DNA of 64,000 nucleotides from positions 1 to 64,000 of the forward strand of contig NZ_JAERRH010000027.1 in the NCBI RefSeq assembly GCF_016741855.1, given 5' to 3'. The translations under genes and the position numbers were made by a program. This document shows positions 41,875-50,030 of this stretch, piece by piece. Each line of letters begins with the position of its first letter. Position 1 is the first letter of the stretch. The stretch is from Streptomyces musisoli (GTDB lineage: Bacteria; Actinomycetota; Actinomycetes; Streptomycetales; Streptomycetaceae). The notes under the pieces were generated by a model. It made no database searches, was not told the origin of the DNA, and saw only the letters and a program-made list of their open reading frames with translations.

Positions 41875-43265
41875 CCGCACGCGGAACGCTGTTCCGGGAG
41901 ACGATGCTGGGCCGGATCCGCCTGGCCGGCGAGACGGCCGACCGCCCGGTGCGGCTGGACCTCCTGGCCCGCGCGGACAGCCTGATGCTGCCGCACCGCA
42001 CGACCCGGGCACGGCTGACGGGACGCGTCCGGATAGCCGGGCGGGCCGACGACCCGGAAGCCGAGGGCGAGTTGGAGATCTCACCACTGGCCCGCCGCAG
42101 GATCCGCTACCGGCTCCGCTTCAGCCTGGGGGGCCGGCGTCTGCTGCTGGACGGCTGGAAGTCGGTGTCGTACAAACGCCCGCTGTCCTCGATGACCGTA
42201 CTGCCGTACACGATCTGCGAGGACGGTGAGCGCGTCGGTGAGGGCACTCTGCGCTTCCCCCTCGCCACCGGCCTGCTGCCCTTCCTCGCCGGGTTCCGGT
42301 TCCCGCGGACGCCCGAGCCCTCCGCCGGCCGGCACCTGGCGCCGCGCTGGGACGGCACCCCGGGCCGGACGGAGGTCTGGTACACCACCCTGACCGATCC
42401 GGCGACCGGCACCGGCCTCTGGCTGCACCACGAGGTGGTCGCGCCGCGCGACGGCGAACCCGCCTACGCACACGGCTGGGTCGCCGTGTTCCCGGCGGAC
42501 GGCCCGCCCGAGCACGCCCGCTTCGGGCCCGCCCCCTGGACCGGCCCGGCACACGGCTTCAGCGCCGGGGACACCCGTGTCACGTCCGGCCGTCTCACCG
42601 GCGCGGCCGGGCCGTTCGCATGGGCGCTCACCGAGCGGTTCCAGAGCCCGCCGCTGCACACCTTCCCGCGCTGGTCGTGGCGGCGCCCCTGGCTGCCGGC
42701 CTCGCACATGCTGCCGGCCGCCCGTGCCCGCTACAGCGGGTCCGTCCGCCACGGCGGCGGCGAGCTGCGGATCACGGACGCGCCCGGGGCGAGCGCCCGC
42801 ATCTACGGCCACGGCAACGCCCGCCGGTGGGCCTGGCTGCACGCCGATCTGGGCGGCGGCGACGTCCTGGAGATCGTCGCCGCGGTGTCGATGCGGCGCG
42901 GACTCGACCGGCTGCCGCCGCTGGTGTTCCTGCGCCTGTACCGCAACGGCCGCGTCTGGCCCGGGCGGGCAGAGCGGACGGCCGTGGGCTGGGCGGGCTT
43001 CGGCCGGTTCCGGGCGGACATCGGCCTTCCGACATGGCGGGTCCGGGGCCGGGCGGGACTGCGTCGCATCCACGTCACGGTGACCCAGCCACCGGGAGCG
43101 ACACTCGCCCTCGACTACACCGATCCGGACGGTTCCCGCGCGGTGTGCCGCAACAGCGAGAGGGCGGACGCGGAGGTGCGCCTGGAACGCTGGTGGGGCC
43201 GATGGCGGCCGGAGGCGACCTGGCGGCTGTCGGGCACCGCGCACGCGGAGGTCGGCGACCGGTGA
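41871..43265 (+). CDS. Conserved protein partnered with GMC oxidoreductase (Rv0493c-like)
   Basis: A 464-residue protein with no catalytic motif known to me. It starts MTARGTLFRETMLGRIRLAG (GTG start). Residues 1-160 have FxGxxxL, RARLTGRVRIAGRADDPEAEGELEISPLARRRIRYRLRFSLGGRRLLLDGWKSV; the rest is rich in Trp and Tyr strands (EVWYTTLTDPATGTGLWLHHEVV, RWAWLHADLGGGDVLEIVAAVSM), like lipocalin/tocopherol-cyclase-type barrels. Its place between a GntR and a GMC gene, with four-base overlaps at both ends, matches the mycobacterial Rv0494-Rv0493c-Rv0492c neighbourhood. A lipid-binding or steroid-related role is plausible but unproven. Confidence 0.8.
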   Translation: MTARGTLFRETMLGRIRLAGETADRPVRLDLLARADSLMLPHRTTRARLTGRVRIAGRADDPEAEGELEISPLARRRIRYRLRFSLGGRRLLLDGWKSVSYKRPLSSMTVLPYTICEDGERVGEGTLRFPLATGLLPFLAGFRFPRTPEPSAGRHLAPRWDGTPGRTEVWYTTLTDPATGTGLWLHHEVVAPRDGEPAYAHGWVAVFPADGPPEHARFGPAPWTGPAHGFSAGDTRVTSGRLTGAAGPFAWALTERFQSPPLHTFPRWSWRRPWLPASHMLPAARARYSGSVRHGGGELRITDAPGASARIYGHGNARRWAWLHADLGGGDVLEIVAAVSMRRGLDRLPPLVFLRLYRNGRVWPGRAERTAVGWAGFGRFRADIGLPTWRVRGRAGLRRIHVTVTQPPGATLALDYTDPDGSRAVCRNSERADAEVRLERWWGRWRPEATWRLSGTAHAEVGDR

Positions 43266-45118
43266 GCCGAACCCCCCGTTCCCTGGACGGACTTGCCGCC
43301 GCTCTCCTCGCCGACGACGGAACGGCCGACTGGACCCGGGCCGTGCCCCGGCGCGTCACGGCCCTGCTCGACGCCATGCCGGCTCCGGCGCGCGCGGCGG
43401 TCCACGGCGCCGCTGCCGCGATCGACGCCTACGCCGTCGCCCGCACGGGCCGGCGCCTGTTGGCGCTCGGCCCGGTGGAACGGGAGCACGTGATGGCGTC
43501 GCTCGCCGCACGCCGGGCCCTGCTACCGCTCCTGGACGCCGTGAAGGTGCCGCTCCTGCTGGCTGCCGGCACCGAACGGATGCTGCACCGTTCCCCGACG
43601 CCCGCGGTGTCCGCCCCCGAGGACCCGCCGCTCGACTGCACGCCCTCCCGCGACTGGCCCACGCGGTCCACCGCCGACGCGGTCGTCGTCGGGTCGGGGG
43701 CCGGCGGTGCCATGGCCGCCCGGACGCTGGCCGAGGCGGGCCTGAGCGTCGTCGTCGTCGAAGAGGGGGCCCATCACTCCACCGCGTCGTTCGGGCAGCG
43801 GGCTCCGCTCGACCGCTTCCTGGACCTGTACCGGGACGGCGGCGCGACCATCGCCGTGGGAAACCCCCCGCTGGTCCTGCCCGTGGGCCGGGCCGTCGGC
43901 GGTACCACCGTCGTCAACTCCGGTACGTGTTACCGCACACCGGACCAGGTCGTGGCCCGCTGGCTGGGCCGGCACGGATTCGCCGCCGCCGAGGGCTTCG
44001 GCGCCCACCTCGACGAGGTCGAGCGCACGCTGCGGGTGGCACGGCAGCCGCTGGACGTCATCGGCGGCAACGGGCTGCTCGCGCTGGCCGGGGCGGAGGC
44101 CCTCGGCTGGACCGCCGCGCCGCTGCGGCGCAACGCGCCCGGATGCAGGGGCTCCTGCCAGTGCGTCGTCGGCTGCCCGACCGGCGCCAAACAGAGCGTC
44201 CAGCTGTCCGTGCTCCCCGCCGCCTGCGCGGCCGGCGCCCGTATCGTGACCCACGCGCGCGTACGGCGGATCCTGACCGACCGCGACGGTCCGGCCGGGC
44301 CACGGGCCGCCGGGGTACTGGCCCGCCGCCCGGACGGCAGCGAACTGGAGATCCTGAGCCCCTTGGTCGTCGTCGCCGCCGGGGCGCTCCACACCCCGCC
44401 GCTGCTGCGCCGCTCCGGTCTGGGCGGACATCCCCGGCTCGGCCGCAACCTCAGCGTGCACCCCGCCATCAGCGTCGCGGGCCGCTTCAGCCACCCGGTC
44501 ACCGGTTCGCGGGGCGTATTGCAGAGCGTCGGGGTGGAGCACCTGCGGGCCGACGGCATCCTGATCGAGGCCACCGCGGCACCGCCGGGCATGAGTTCCT
44601 TCGTGCTGCCGGGTGTCGGCCGCGAGCTGCGCGGCGAGCTGGAGCGGACGGAGCGGCTGGCGACCCTCGGCGCCATGATCGCCGACCGCCCGTCGGGCCG
44701 TGTCCTCGGCCGCGACCGCCCGCTGCCGCGCTACGGCCTCGCGGCGCGCGACGCGGGCCGGCTGCTGCGGGCCCAGCGGGCCATGGGACGGCTGCTGTTC
44801 GCCGCCGGCGCGGAGGAGGTGCTGACCGGCGTCCCCCGTGTCCCGCGTGCCCGCAACCTCGCCCAACTGGAGGCGTTGCTCGACACGGTGAGCGTGCGCG
44901 ACCTCCACGTCTCCGCGTTCCACCCCACGGGCACGGCGGCGGCAGGCGGCGACCCGCAACAGGCACCGGCCGACCCGGAGGGGCGGCTGCGCGGCGTGCA
45001 CGGTGTGCTGATCGCCGACGGCTCCGTGCTGCCGAGCTGTCCGGAGGTGAACCCACAGCTGAGCATCATGGCCGCGGCCCTGGCCGTCGCGGGGCGCTTC
45101 GTGGCGCGGGCCGGGTGA
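43262..45118 (+). CDS. GMC-family FAD oxidoreductase
   Basis: A 618-residue flavoprotein. The N-terminal 110 residues are helical, then DAVVVGSGAGGAMAARTLAEAGLSVVVVEEG is the FAD-binding GxGxxG. LPVGRAVGGTTVVNSGTCYRTP is the GMC substrate/flavin signature, RGSCQCVVGCPTGAKQSVQLSVLPAA resembles a cysteine-rich loop found in the cholesterol-oxidase-like branch, and the C-terminal SAFHPTGTAA and ADGSVLPSCPEVNPQLSIMAAAL hold the catalytic His/Asn. It probably oxidises a sterol or other alcohol. Four-base overlap with the preceding gene shows coupling. It compares to Rv0492c. Confidence 0.92.
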   Translation: MSRTPRSLDGLAAALLADDGTADWTRAVPRRVTALLDAMPAPARAAVHGAAAAIDAYAVARTGRRLLALGPVEREHVMASLAARRALLPLLDAVKVPLLLAAGTERMLHRSPTPAVSAPEDPPLDCTPSRDWPTRSTADAVVVGSGAGGAMAARTLAEAGLSVVVVEEGAHHSTASFGQRAPLDRFLDLYRDGGATIAVGNPPLVLPVGRAVGGTTVVNSGTCYRTPDQVVARWLGRHGFAAAEGFGAHLDEVERTLRVARQPLDVIGGNGLLALAGAEALGWTAAPLRRNAPGCRGSCQCVVGCPTGAKQSVQLSVLPAACAAGARIVTHARVRRILTDRDGPAGPRAAGVLARRPDGSELEILSPLVVVAAGALHTPPLLRRSGLGGHPRLGRNLSVHPAISVAGRFSHPVTGSRGVLQSVGVEHLRADGILIEATAAPPGMSSFVLPGVGRELRGELERTERLATLGAMIADRPSGRVLGRDRPLPRYGLAARDAGRLLRAQRAMGRLLFAAGAEEVLTGVPRVPRARNLAQLEALLDTVSVRDLHVSAFHPTGTAAAGGDPQQAPADPEGRLRGVHGVLIADGSVLPSCPEVNPQLSIMAAALAVAGRFVARAG

Positions 45119-45134
45119 GAGGGGCCCGTCGGGA

Positions 45135-45645
45135 GGGGCGAGGACGTCGGGCCGCGTCGGGGAGCGCGAACACGGCGCGGGTGGCCGTTCCGTGGGCGTA
45201 CAGCTACGGTCGGCCGCCCGGGCGATCCGGGCTTCGGCGGTCGCCGTCGTGCGGCCGACGTGCACGGGCCGGCCCTCGCGGCGCAGCGTCGGTGTGGTGG
45301 CCGGCACCGGCCTGACGTGGTTCACACCGAGCCGGACGGTGGTGCAGGCGCGGCCGGCCGGCAGGGCGGCCAGCACGACGGTGCCGAGGACCGAGTCGAG
45401 GAGGGCGGCCAGCACGACGGTGCCGAGGACCGAGTCGAGGAGGGCGGCCAGCACGACGGTGCCGAGGACCGAGTCGAGGAGGGCGGCCAGCACGACGGTG
45501 CCGAGGACCGAGTCGAGGAGGGTGGCCAGGTAACCGCCGTGGACCGTGCCCATGGGGTTGAACAGGTGCGCTCCCGGGGCTCGCCCGTGAAGACGGCCGG
45601 CCCCTCCTCCACCGCCACCTCGGGGGTGTGCTCGCCGGGCGGCGC
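45135..45645 (-). pseudogene. Decayed PaaI-type hotdog thioesterase
   Basis: On the minus strand successive frames give PEVAVEEGPAVFTGEPRE, then (shifted) HLFNPMGTVHGGYLATLLDS, then PAGRACTTVRLGVNHVRPV with VHVGRTTATAEARI, then (shifted again) LYAHGTATRAVFALPDA. In order these make a PaaI thioesterase, with the HGG motif, but with two frame breaks and a missing N-terminus. In the middle, the helix LLDSVLGTVVLAA is repeated four times in frame. The right end abuts the GlxA fragment on the other strand, so both were probably cut by the same rearrangement. Confidence 0.75.
45364..45519. repeat. Four exact 39-bp tandem copies
   Basis: Units begin at 45364, 45403, 45442 and 45481 and are identical; a shorter degenerate copy follows. 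Each is 13 codons (LLDSVLGTVVLAA on the minus strand), so copy number does not change the frame. Confidence 0.95.
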
Positions 45646-46002
45646 GCCACCACGAGCTGGTGGCTCGCGCCCTACTTCCGCAAGCGCTACCCGGCGGTCA
45701 CGATGGACGAGACCCGCATGGTCACCACCTGCGACGGCGTGACGACGGCCGGCGCGGCGTTCGGGCACGTCGACCTGGCGCCGGCGATCGTGCGGATGAC
45801 GAGTCCGGCCTTGGCCGATCCGGTCGCCCGCTACCTGGTCGTCGACGAGCGCCCCTCCCAGGCGGCGTACACGATCTCCGCGGCGCTCGCGCAGAGCGAC
45901 CCCGCGATCACCCGCAAGGTCGGCCACGAGCACGCCGACACGCTGCGCATCCTGCTCCGCGAGCGCACGGGGGAGACCGCCGGCGCCCTCCGGCGCCACT
46001 GA
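45646..46002 (+). pseudogene. GlxA-family (DJ-1/AraC) regulator remnant with internal deletion
   Basis: ATTSWWLAPYFRKRYP, then DETRMVTTCDGVTTAGAAFGHVDLAPAIV and ADPVARYLVVDERPSQAAYT are from the DJ-1/PfpI domain of GlxA-type regulators. After ALAQSDP, the sequence jumps to VGHEHADTLRILLRERTGET and AGALRRH, the end of the AraC helix-turn-helix domain. The first half of the DJ-1 domain is absent and roughly 80 residues seem deleted between, including most of the HTH. The frame is open and ends at the expected C-terminus, so the second event was in frame. Confidence 0.7.
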
Positions 46003-46020
46003 GCGCCGTCACACCGTCAC

Positions 46021-46084
46021 ACCGACGCACCGACGCACCGACGCACCGACGCACCGACGCACCGACGCACCGACGCACCGACGC
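46021..46084. repeat. Eight tandem copies of ACCGACGC
   Basis: Perfect 8-bp tandem repeat just after the GlxA remnant. It lies in non-coding sequence 130 bp before the next gene and is a probable slippage locus. Confidence 0.95.
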
Positions 46085-46216
46085 ATGCTCCCGCCCGACG
46101 CACCCGTTGGCCGCAATACCATCATCAGCGTTCATACCGGCACATGGATTACGCAATGCCACCATCAGCGGGCATACCAGTCGCCTGGGGTGGAGTTCCA
46201 GTGCTAGAAAAGGGAG

Positions 46217-49003
46217 ATGAGCGGACGTTCCCGCCGCCCATGGGCGAGAGCGGCGCCGCCGCCCGGCACACGGTGGTCCTCCGAGCCGTCCCGTAGCCGA
46301 AGGCCCTGGCCGCTACGCGGACGCCGCCTGACGGCGTCCCTGAGCGTCCGCACCCTGGCCGCGCAGGTGTTCCTGTTCCAGGCGCTGATCATGCTGCTGC
46401 TGGTCGCGGTGGGCGCGGCCGCCCTGGTGGTGCAGGGACGGTACGACGCCGAGCGCAGTGCCATGGACCGTTCCCTGGCCGTGGCCGAGGCGTTCGCCCA
46501 TGCCCCCGGTACGGCGCTCGCGCTCGCGTCCCCGAATCCCACGGCGCGGCTGCAACAGCAGGCGGACCAGGTGCAGAAGGGGTCCGGGGTCGACTTCGTC
46601 ACCGTTCTGGACCGACACGGGATCCGGCTCACCGACCCCGACCCCACCTTGATCGGCACGAAGGCCCAGGGTGTCGGACCCGCCACCACCGGGGAGACGT
46701 TCACCGAGACGTTTCACGGCCGGCCGGCCGACGCGGTCCGCGCGGTCGTCCCCGTGACCGATGCGAGCCGGCGCGTGATCGGCATGGTCACCGCAGGCAT
46801 CGAGTACGCCAACGTCGGCGAGGTGCTGAACCGGCAGCTGCCGTTGCTGCTCGGCGCCGCGGCGGGGGCACTCGTCCTGGCGACGGGCGGCGCGGCACTG
46901 GTCAGCCGCCGTCTGCTGCGGCAGACCCACGGACTCGGCCCGGTCGAGATGACGCGGATGTACGAGCACCACGACGCCGTACTGCACGCGGTGCGCGAAG
47001 GAGTGCTGATCGTCGGCGGCGACGGGCGCGTCCTGCTCGCCAACGACGAGGCGCGCCGGCTGCTGGACCTCACCGAGGACGCCGGCCGGCGCTGTGTGCG
47101 GGATCTCGGCCTGGGGCCGAGACCGACGCGCCTGCTGGTGGCGGGCGAGGCCGTGTCCGACGAGGTCGTCCCGGCCGGGGACCGGCTGCTGGCGATGAAC
47201 GTCCGGCCCATCGCCCCGTACGGCGGCGCCCAGGGTCTGGTCGCCACCTTCCGTGACACCACCGAGCTGAAGGCCCTGTCCGGGCAGGCCGAGCTGGCGC
47301 GGGGCCGGCTGTCGTTCCTGTACGAGGCGGGCGTGCGGATCGGCACCACCCTCGACGTACGGCGTACGGCCGAGGAGCTGACCGAGGTGGCGGTCCCCCG
47401 GATGGCCGACGTGGTCACCGTGGAACTGCTCGACGCCGTGCTGCGCGGTGAGGAGCCCACGGGCGCGGTGCGGGCCATGCGGCGCACCGCGGTGCGCGCG
47501 GCGCGGGCCGGGCATCCCCTGCAACCGGTGGGTGATGTGATCCGGTTCGTGATGGCGGACACCCCGATGGTGGCCGCCCTGCGCCGCGGCAAGGCCGTCC
47601 TGGTGCCGGACCTGCACACCGCCCAGGACTGGCGCGCGCAGGACCCCGAGGGGGCGCAGGAGGCGCTCCGCTACGGCATCCACTCGATGATGTCGGTGCC
47701 GGTCCGGGCCCGGGGGGTGGTCCTCGGCATGGTCAACTTCTGGCGCGGTGCGGACTCCCCCCGGTTCGAGGAGGAGGACGTCGCCGTGGCCGAGGAGCTG
47801 GTGGCCCGGGCCGCCGTGGCGATCGACAACGCGCGCCGGTACTCCCGCGAGCACGAGATGGCGGTGACGCTTCAGCGCAATCTGCTGCCGCTGGGCCTCC
47901 CGGAACAGGATGTGCTGGAGATCGCCTCACGGTATCTTCCGGCGCAGTCCGGGGTGGGCGGCGACTGGTTCGACGTCATTCCGCTGCCCGGGTTCCGGGT
48001 GGCACTCGTCGTCGGGGACATCGTCGGGCACGGGATGCAGGCCGCGGCCACCATGGGACGGCTGCGCACGGCGGTGCTGAACTTCTCCTCACTGGACCTG
48101 ACCCCGGACGAGCTGCTCGGGCACCTCGACGAGATGGTGACGCGGCTGGACACCCAGGCCGCGACCGCCGACGACGACCGGGTGCCGCTCACCGGCGCCA
48201 CCTGCCTCTACGTCATCTACGATCCGGTCTGCGGGCACTGCACCCTCTCCCGCGCCGGGCACCTCGCCCCCGCCGTGGTCGACCCCGAGGGCAGGGTGGT
48301 CTTCCCCGACCTGCCCCTGGCGCCGCCCCTGGGCGTGGGCGGCCATCCCTTCGAGGCCGGCGAGCTGGACCTGCCGGAGGGCAGCCGCCTCGTCCTGTTC
48401 ACCGACGGTCTGATCGAGAGCCGCGGACGGGACATCGACGAGGGCATCGAGCTGCTCTCCTCGACCATCGCCCAGGCGGACCGGACGCCGGAGGAGACCT
48501 GCCGCGCCCTCGTGGAGACGATGCTGCCGGAGCACCCCAGTGACGACGTGGCGCTGCTGGTGGCCCGCACCCGGTTGCTCGCCCCCTCGTGCGTCGCGAC
48601 CTGGGACGTGCCGTTCGACGTCACGGCCGTGTCCCGGGTACGCGGCGAGGTGAGCCGGCGGCTGGCGGGCTGGGGACTGGAGGAGATGTCGTTCGCGACG
48701 GAGCTGATCCTCAGCGAGCTGCTCACCAACGCGCTCCGCTACGGCACGCCGCCGGTGCGGGTCAGGCTGCTGCTGGGCCGCACCCTGGTCTGCGAGGTGT
48801 CGGACGGCAGCAACACCTCGCCCCGGCTGCGGCAGGCGGCCACCACGGACGAGGGAGGCCGCGGTCTGTTCCTCGTCTCCCAGTTCGCGGACCTGTGGGG
48901 AACCCGCTACGTGGCGCGGGGCAAGGTCATCTGGGCCGAGCAGAGCCTGGACCGCGCCACGGAACCGGACCCGGCGGTCCTGTTCGACGTCATGGGTCTC
49001 TGA
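46217..49003 (+). CDS. Multi-domain sensor SpoIIE/PP2C phosphatase with HATPase
   Basis: A 928-residue protein. It has a first membrane helix (about 48-72, VFLFQALIMLLLVAVGAAALVV), an extracytoplasmic sCache-like sensor (75-200: FVTVLDRHGIRLTDPDPTLIG), a second helix (LLLGAAAGALVLATGGAAL), PAS (245-345: HAVREGVLIVGGDGRVLLAND), GAF (365-525), SpoIIE-type PP2C (GVGGDWFDVIPLPGFRVALVVGDIVGHGMQAAATMG, LFTDGLIESRG, SDDVALLVAR) and a C-terminal HATPase kinase-like domain (LILSELLTNALRYG, GGRGLFLVSQFAD). Both the phosphatase and anti-sigma-like kinase in one protein is a common Streptomyces design. GGGAG abuts the ATG. Signal and target unknown. Confidence 0.93.
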   Translation: MSGRSRRPWARAAPPPGTRWSSEPSRSRRPWPLRGRRLTASLSVRTLAAQVFLFQALIMLLLVAVGAAALVVQGRYDAERSAMDRSLAVAEAFAHAPGTALALASPNPTARLQQQADQVQKGSGVDFVTVLDRHGIRLTDPDPTLIGTKAQGVGPATTGETFTETFHGRPADAVRAVVPVTDASRRVIGMVTAGIEYANVGEVLNRQLPLLLGAAAGALVLATGGAALVSRRLLRQTHGLGPVEMTRMYEHHDAVLHAVREGVLIVGGDGRVLLANDEARRLLDLTEDAGRRCVRDLGLGPRPTRLLVAGEAVSDEVVPAGDRLLAMNVRPIAPYGGAQGLVATFRDTTELKALSGQAELARGRLSFLYEAGVRIGTTLDVRRTAEELTEVAVPRMADVVTVELLDAVLRGEEPTGAVRAMRRTAVRAARAGHPLQPVGDVIRFVMADTPMVAALRRGKAVLVPDLHTAQDWRAQDPEGAQEALRYGIHSMMSVPVRARGVVLGMVNFWRGADSPRFEEEDVAVAEELVARAAVAIDNARRYSREHEMAVTLQRNLLPLGLPEQDVLEIASRYLPAQSGVGGDWFDVIPLPGFRVALVVGDIVGHGMQAAATMGRLRTAVLNFSSLDLTPDELLGHLDEMVTRLDTQAATADDDRVPLTGATCLYVIYDPVCGHCTLSRAGHLAPAVVDPEGRVVFPDLPLAPPLGVGGHPFEAGELDLPEGSRLVLFTDGLIESRGRDIDEGIELLSSTIAQADRTPEETCRALVETMLPEHPSDDVALLVARTRLLAPSCVATWDVPFDVTAVSRVRGEVSRRLAGWGLEEMSFATELILSELLTNALRYGTPPVRVRLLLGRTLVCEVSDGSNTSPRLRQAATTDEGGRGLFLVSQFADLWGTRYVARGKVIWAEQSLDRATEPDPAVLFDVMGL

Positions 49004-49151
49004 CGGCCGTCACCGCCCTCGCGGCCCGGCCCGGTCGGACGCGGGAGCGCCGAGCGTATTTCTACTCCAGCAGCTTTCTCCCGGTGCAGTAACTTGCCAA
49101 CGCCCCCTGGAAACACCAGGTCGAGGGCAGCAGACCACCGGAGGATCGCCC

Positions 49152-49955
49152 ATGCCCCGCGAGGCGCCTTACCTTGCAGTGGCCGACGTGCTGCGCGCCC
49201 GGATCGTCGCGGGAGAGTGGGAGATCGGCGAGCGTCTGCCGTCCCGGGCGCGGCTCGCCGAGGAGTACGGAGTCGGGCGCAACGTCGTGCAGCGGGCCAT
49301 GGACCGTCTGATCGGCGACGGTCTCCTCGAAGGACGCGCCGGCTCGGGTACCTATGTGCGGGTACCGCGCGAGCGTCTGCGCCTGGTCCGCTCGCGACAC
49401 CGCGAACGCCATGGCGTCTCCCGCTTTGGGGCGGCGCGGGACAGGACCGGCGCCGCCCCGGAGCAGGGCCGGGCCGGCGCCGTGACGGAGCGGGGCAGGG
49501 CCGACGCCTGGGACACGCACAGCCAGGTGCGGGTCCCCGCCCCCGAGGCGATCGCCGAACGGCTGGCCATCAGCCCCGGCGATCCCTGCGTCACCACGCA
49601 CTACGAGTTCCTCGCCGGGGGCCGGCCCGTCCAGCTCTCCGAATCCTGGGAGCCGATGGCCGTCACGGACGGGACTCCGGTCGTGCTGCCCGAGATGGGC
49701 CCCCTGGCGGGCAAGGGCGTGGTCGAGCGCATGCGCTCCATCGGCGTGGTCGTCGAGACCGTGGTCGAGATGCCGCGTCCGGCTCGCGCCACCCCGGCCC
49801 AGGCGAACCTCCTGGGGATCAGCCCGGGGGACCTGGTGCTCCAGATCGAGCGGACCATCTACGACACGGACGGACGTCCGGTGGAAACCGCGGACATGGT
49901 CATCCCGGACGCACTGCGGGAAGTGGTCTACGAATTCGGGGTCGACCGCCCGTAG
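49152..49955 (+). CDS. GntR/UTRA-family regulator
   Basis: A 267-residue HutC-type regulator. The wHTH is YLAVADVLRARIVAGEWEIGERLPSRARLAEEYGVGRNVVQRAMDRLIGDGLLEGRAGSGTYV. The UTRA domain follows a charged linker (GDPCVTTHYEFLAGGRPVQLSESWEPM, ATPAQANLLGISPGDLVLQIERTIYDTDGRPVETADMV). Its last 15 bases (49941-49955, encoding VDRP and stop) are duplicated exactly at 49964-49978. It is 75 bp before an MFS gene in the same direction, so it may regulate that exporter. Ligand unknown. Confidence 0.9.
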   Translation: MPREAPYLAVADVLRARIVAGEWEIGERLPSRARLAEEYGVGRNVVQRAMDRLIGDGLLEGRAGSGTYVRVPRERLRLVRSRHRERHGVSRFGAARDRTGAAPEQGRAGAVTERGRADAWDTHSQVRVPAPEAIAERLAISPGDPCVTTHYEFLAGGRPVQLSESWEPMAVTDGTPVVLPEMGPLAGKGVVERMRSIGVVVETVVEMPRPARATPAQANLLGISPGDLVLQIERTIYDTDGRPVETADMVIPDALREVVYEFGVDRP

Positions 49956-50030
49956 GGCTCCTCGTCGACCGCCCGTAGCGCTTCTCGCATTCACTCAAGC
50001 GCTTTTCGAGACCGGCAGTAGGAGACACGC

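Noticed and set aside
43523..45553. 676-codon minus-strand frame over the GMC gene
   Set aside because: Only its first 130 or so codons are real similarity, belonging to the decayed thioesterase; the remainder is antisense to the oxidoreductase.
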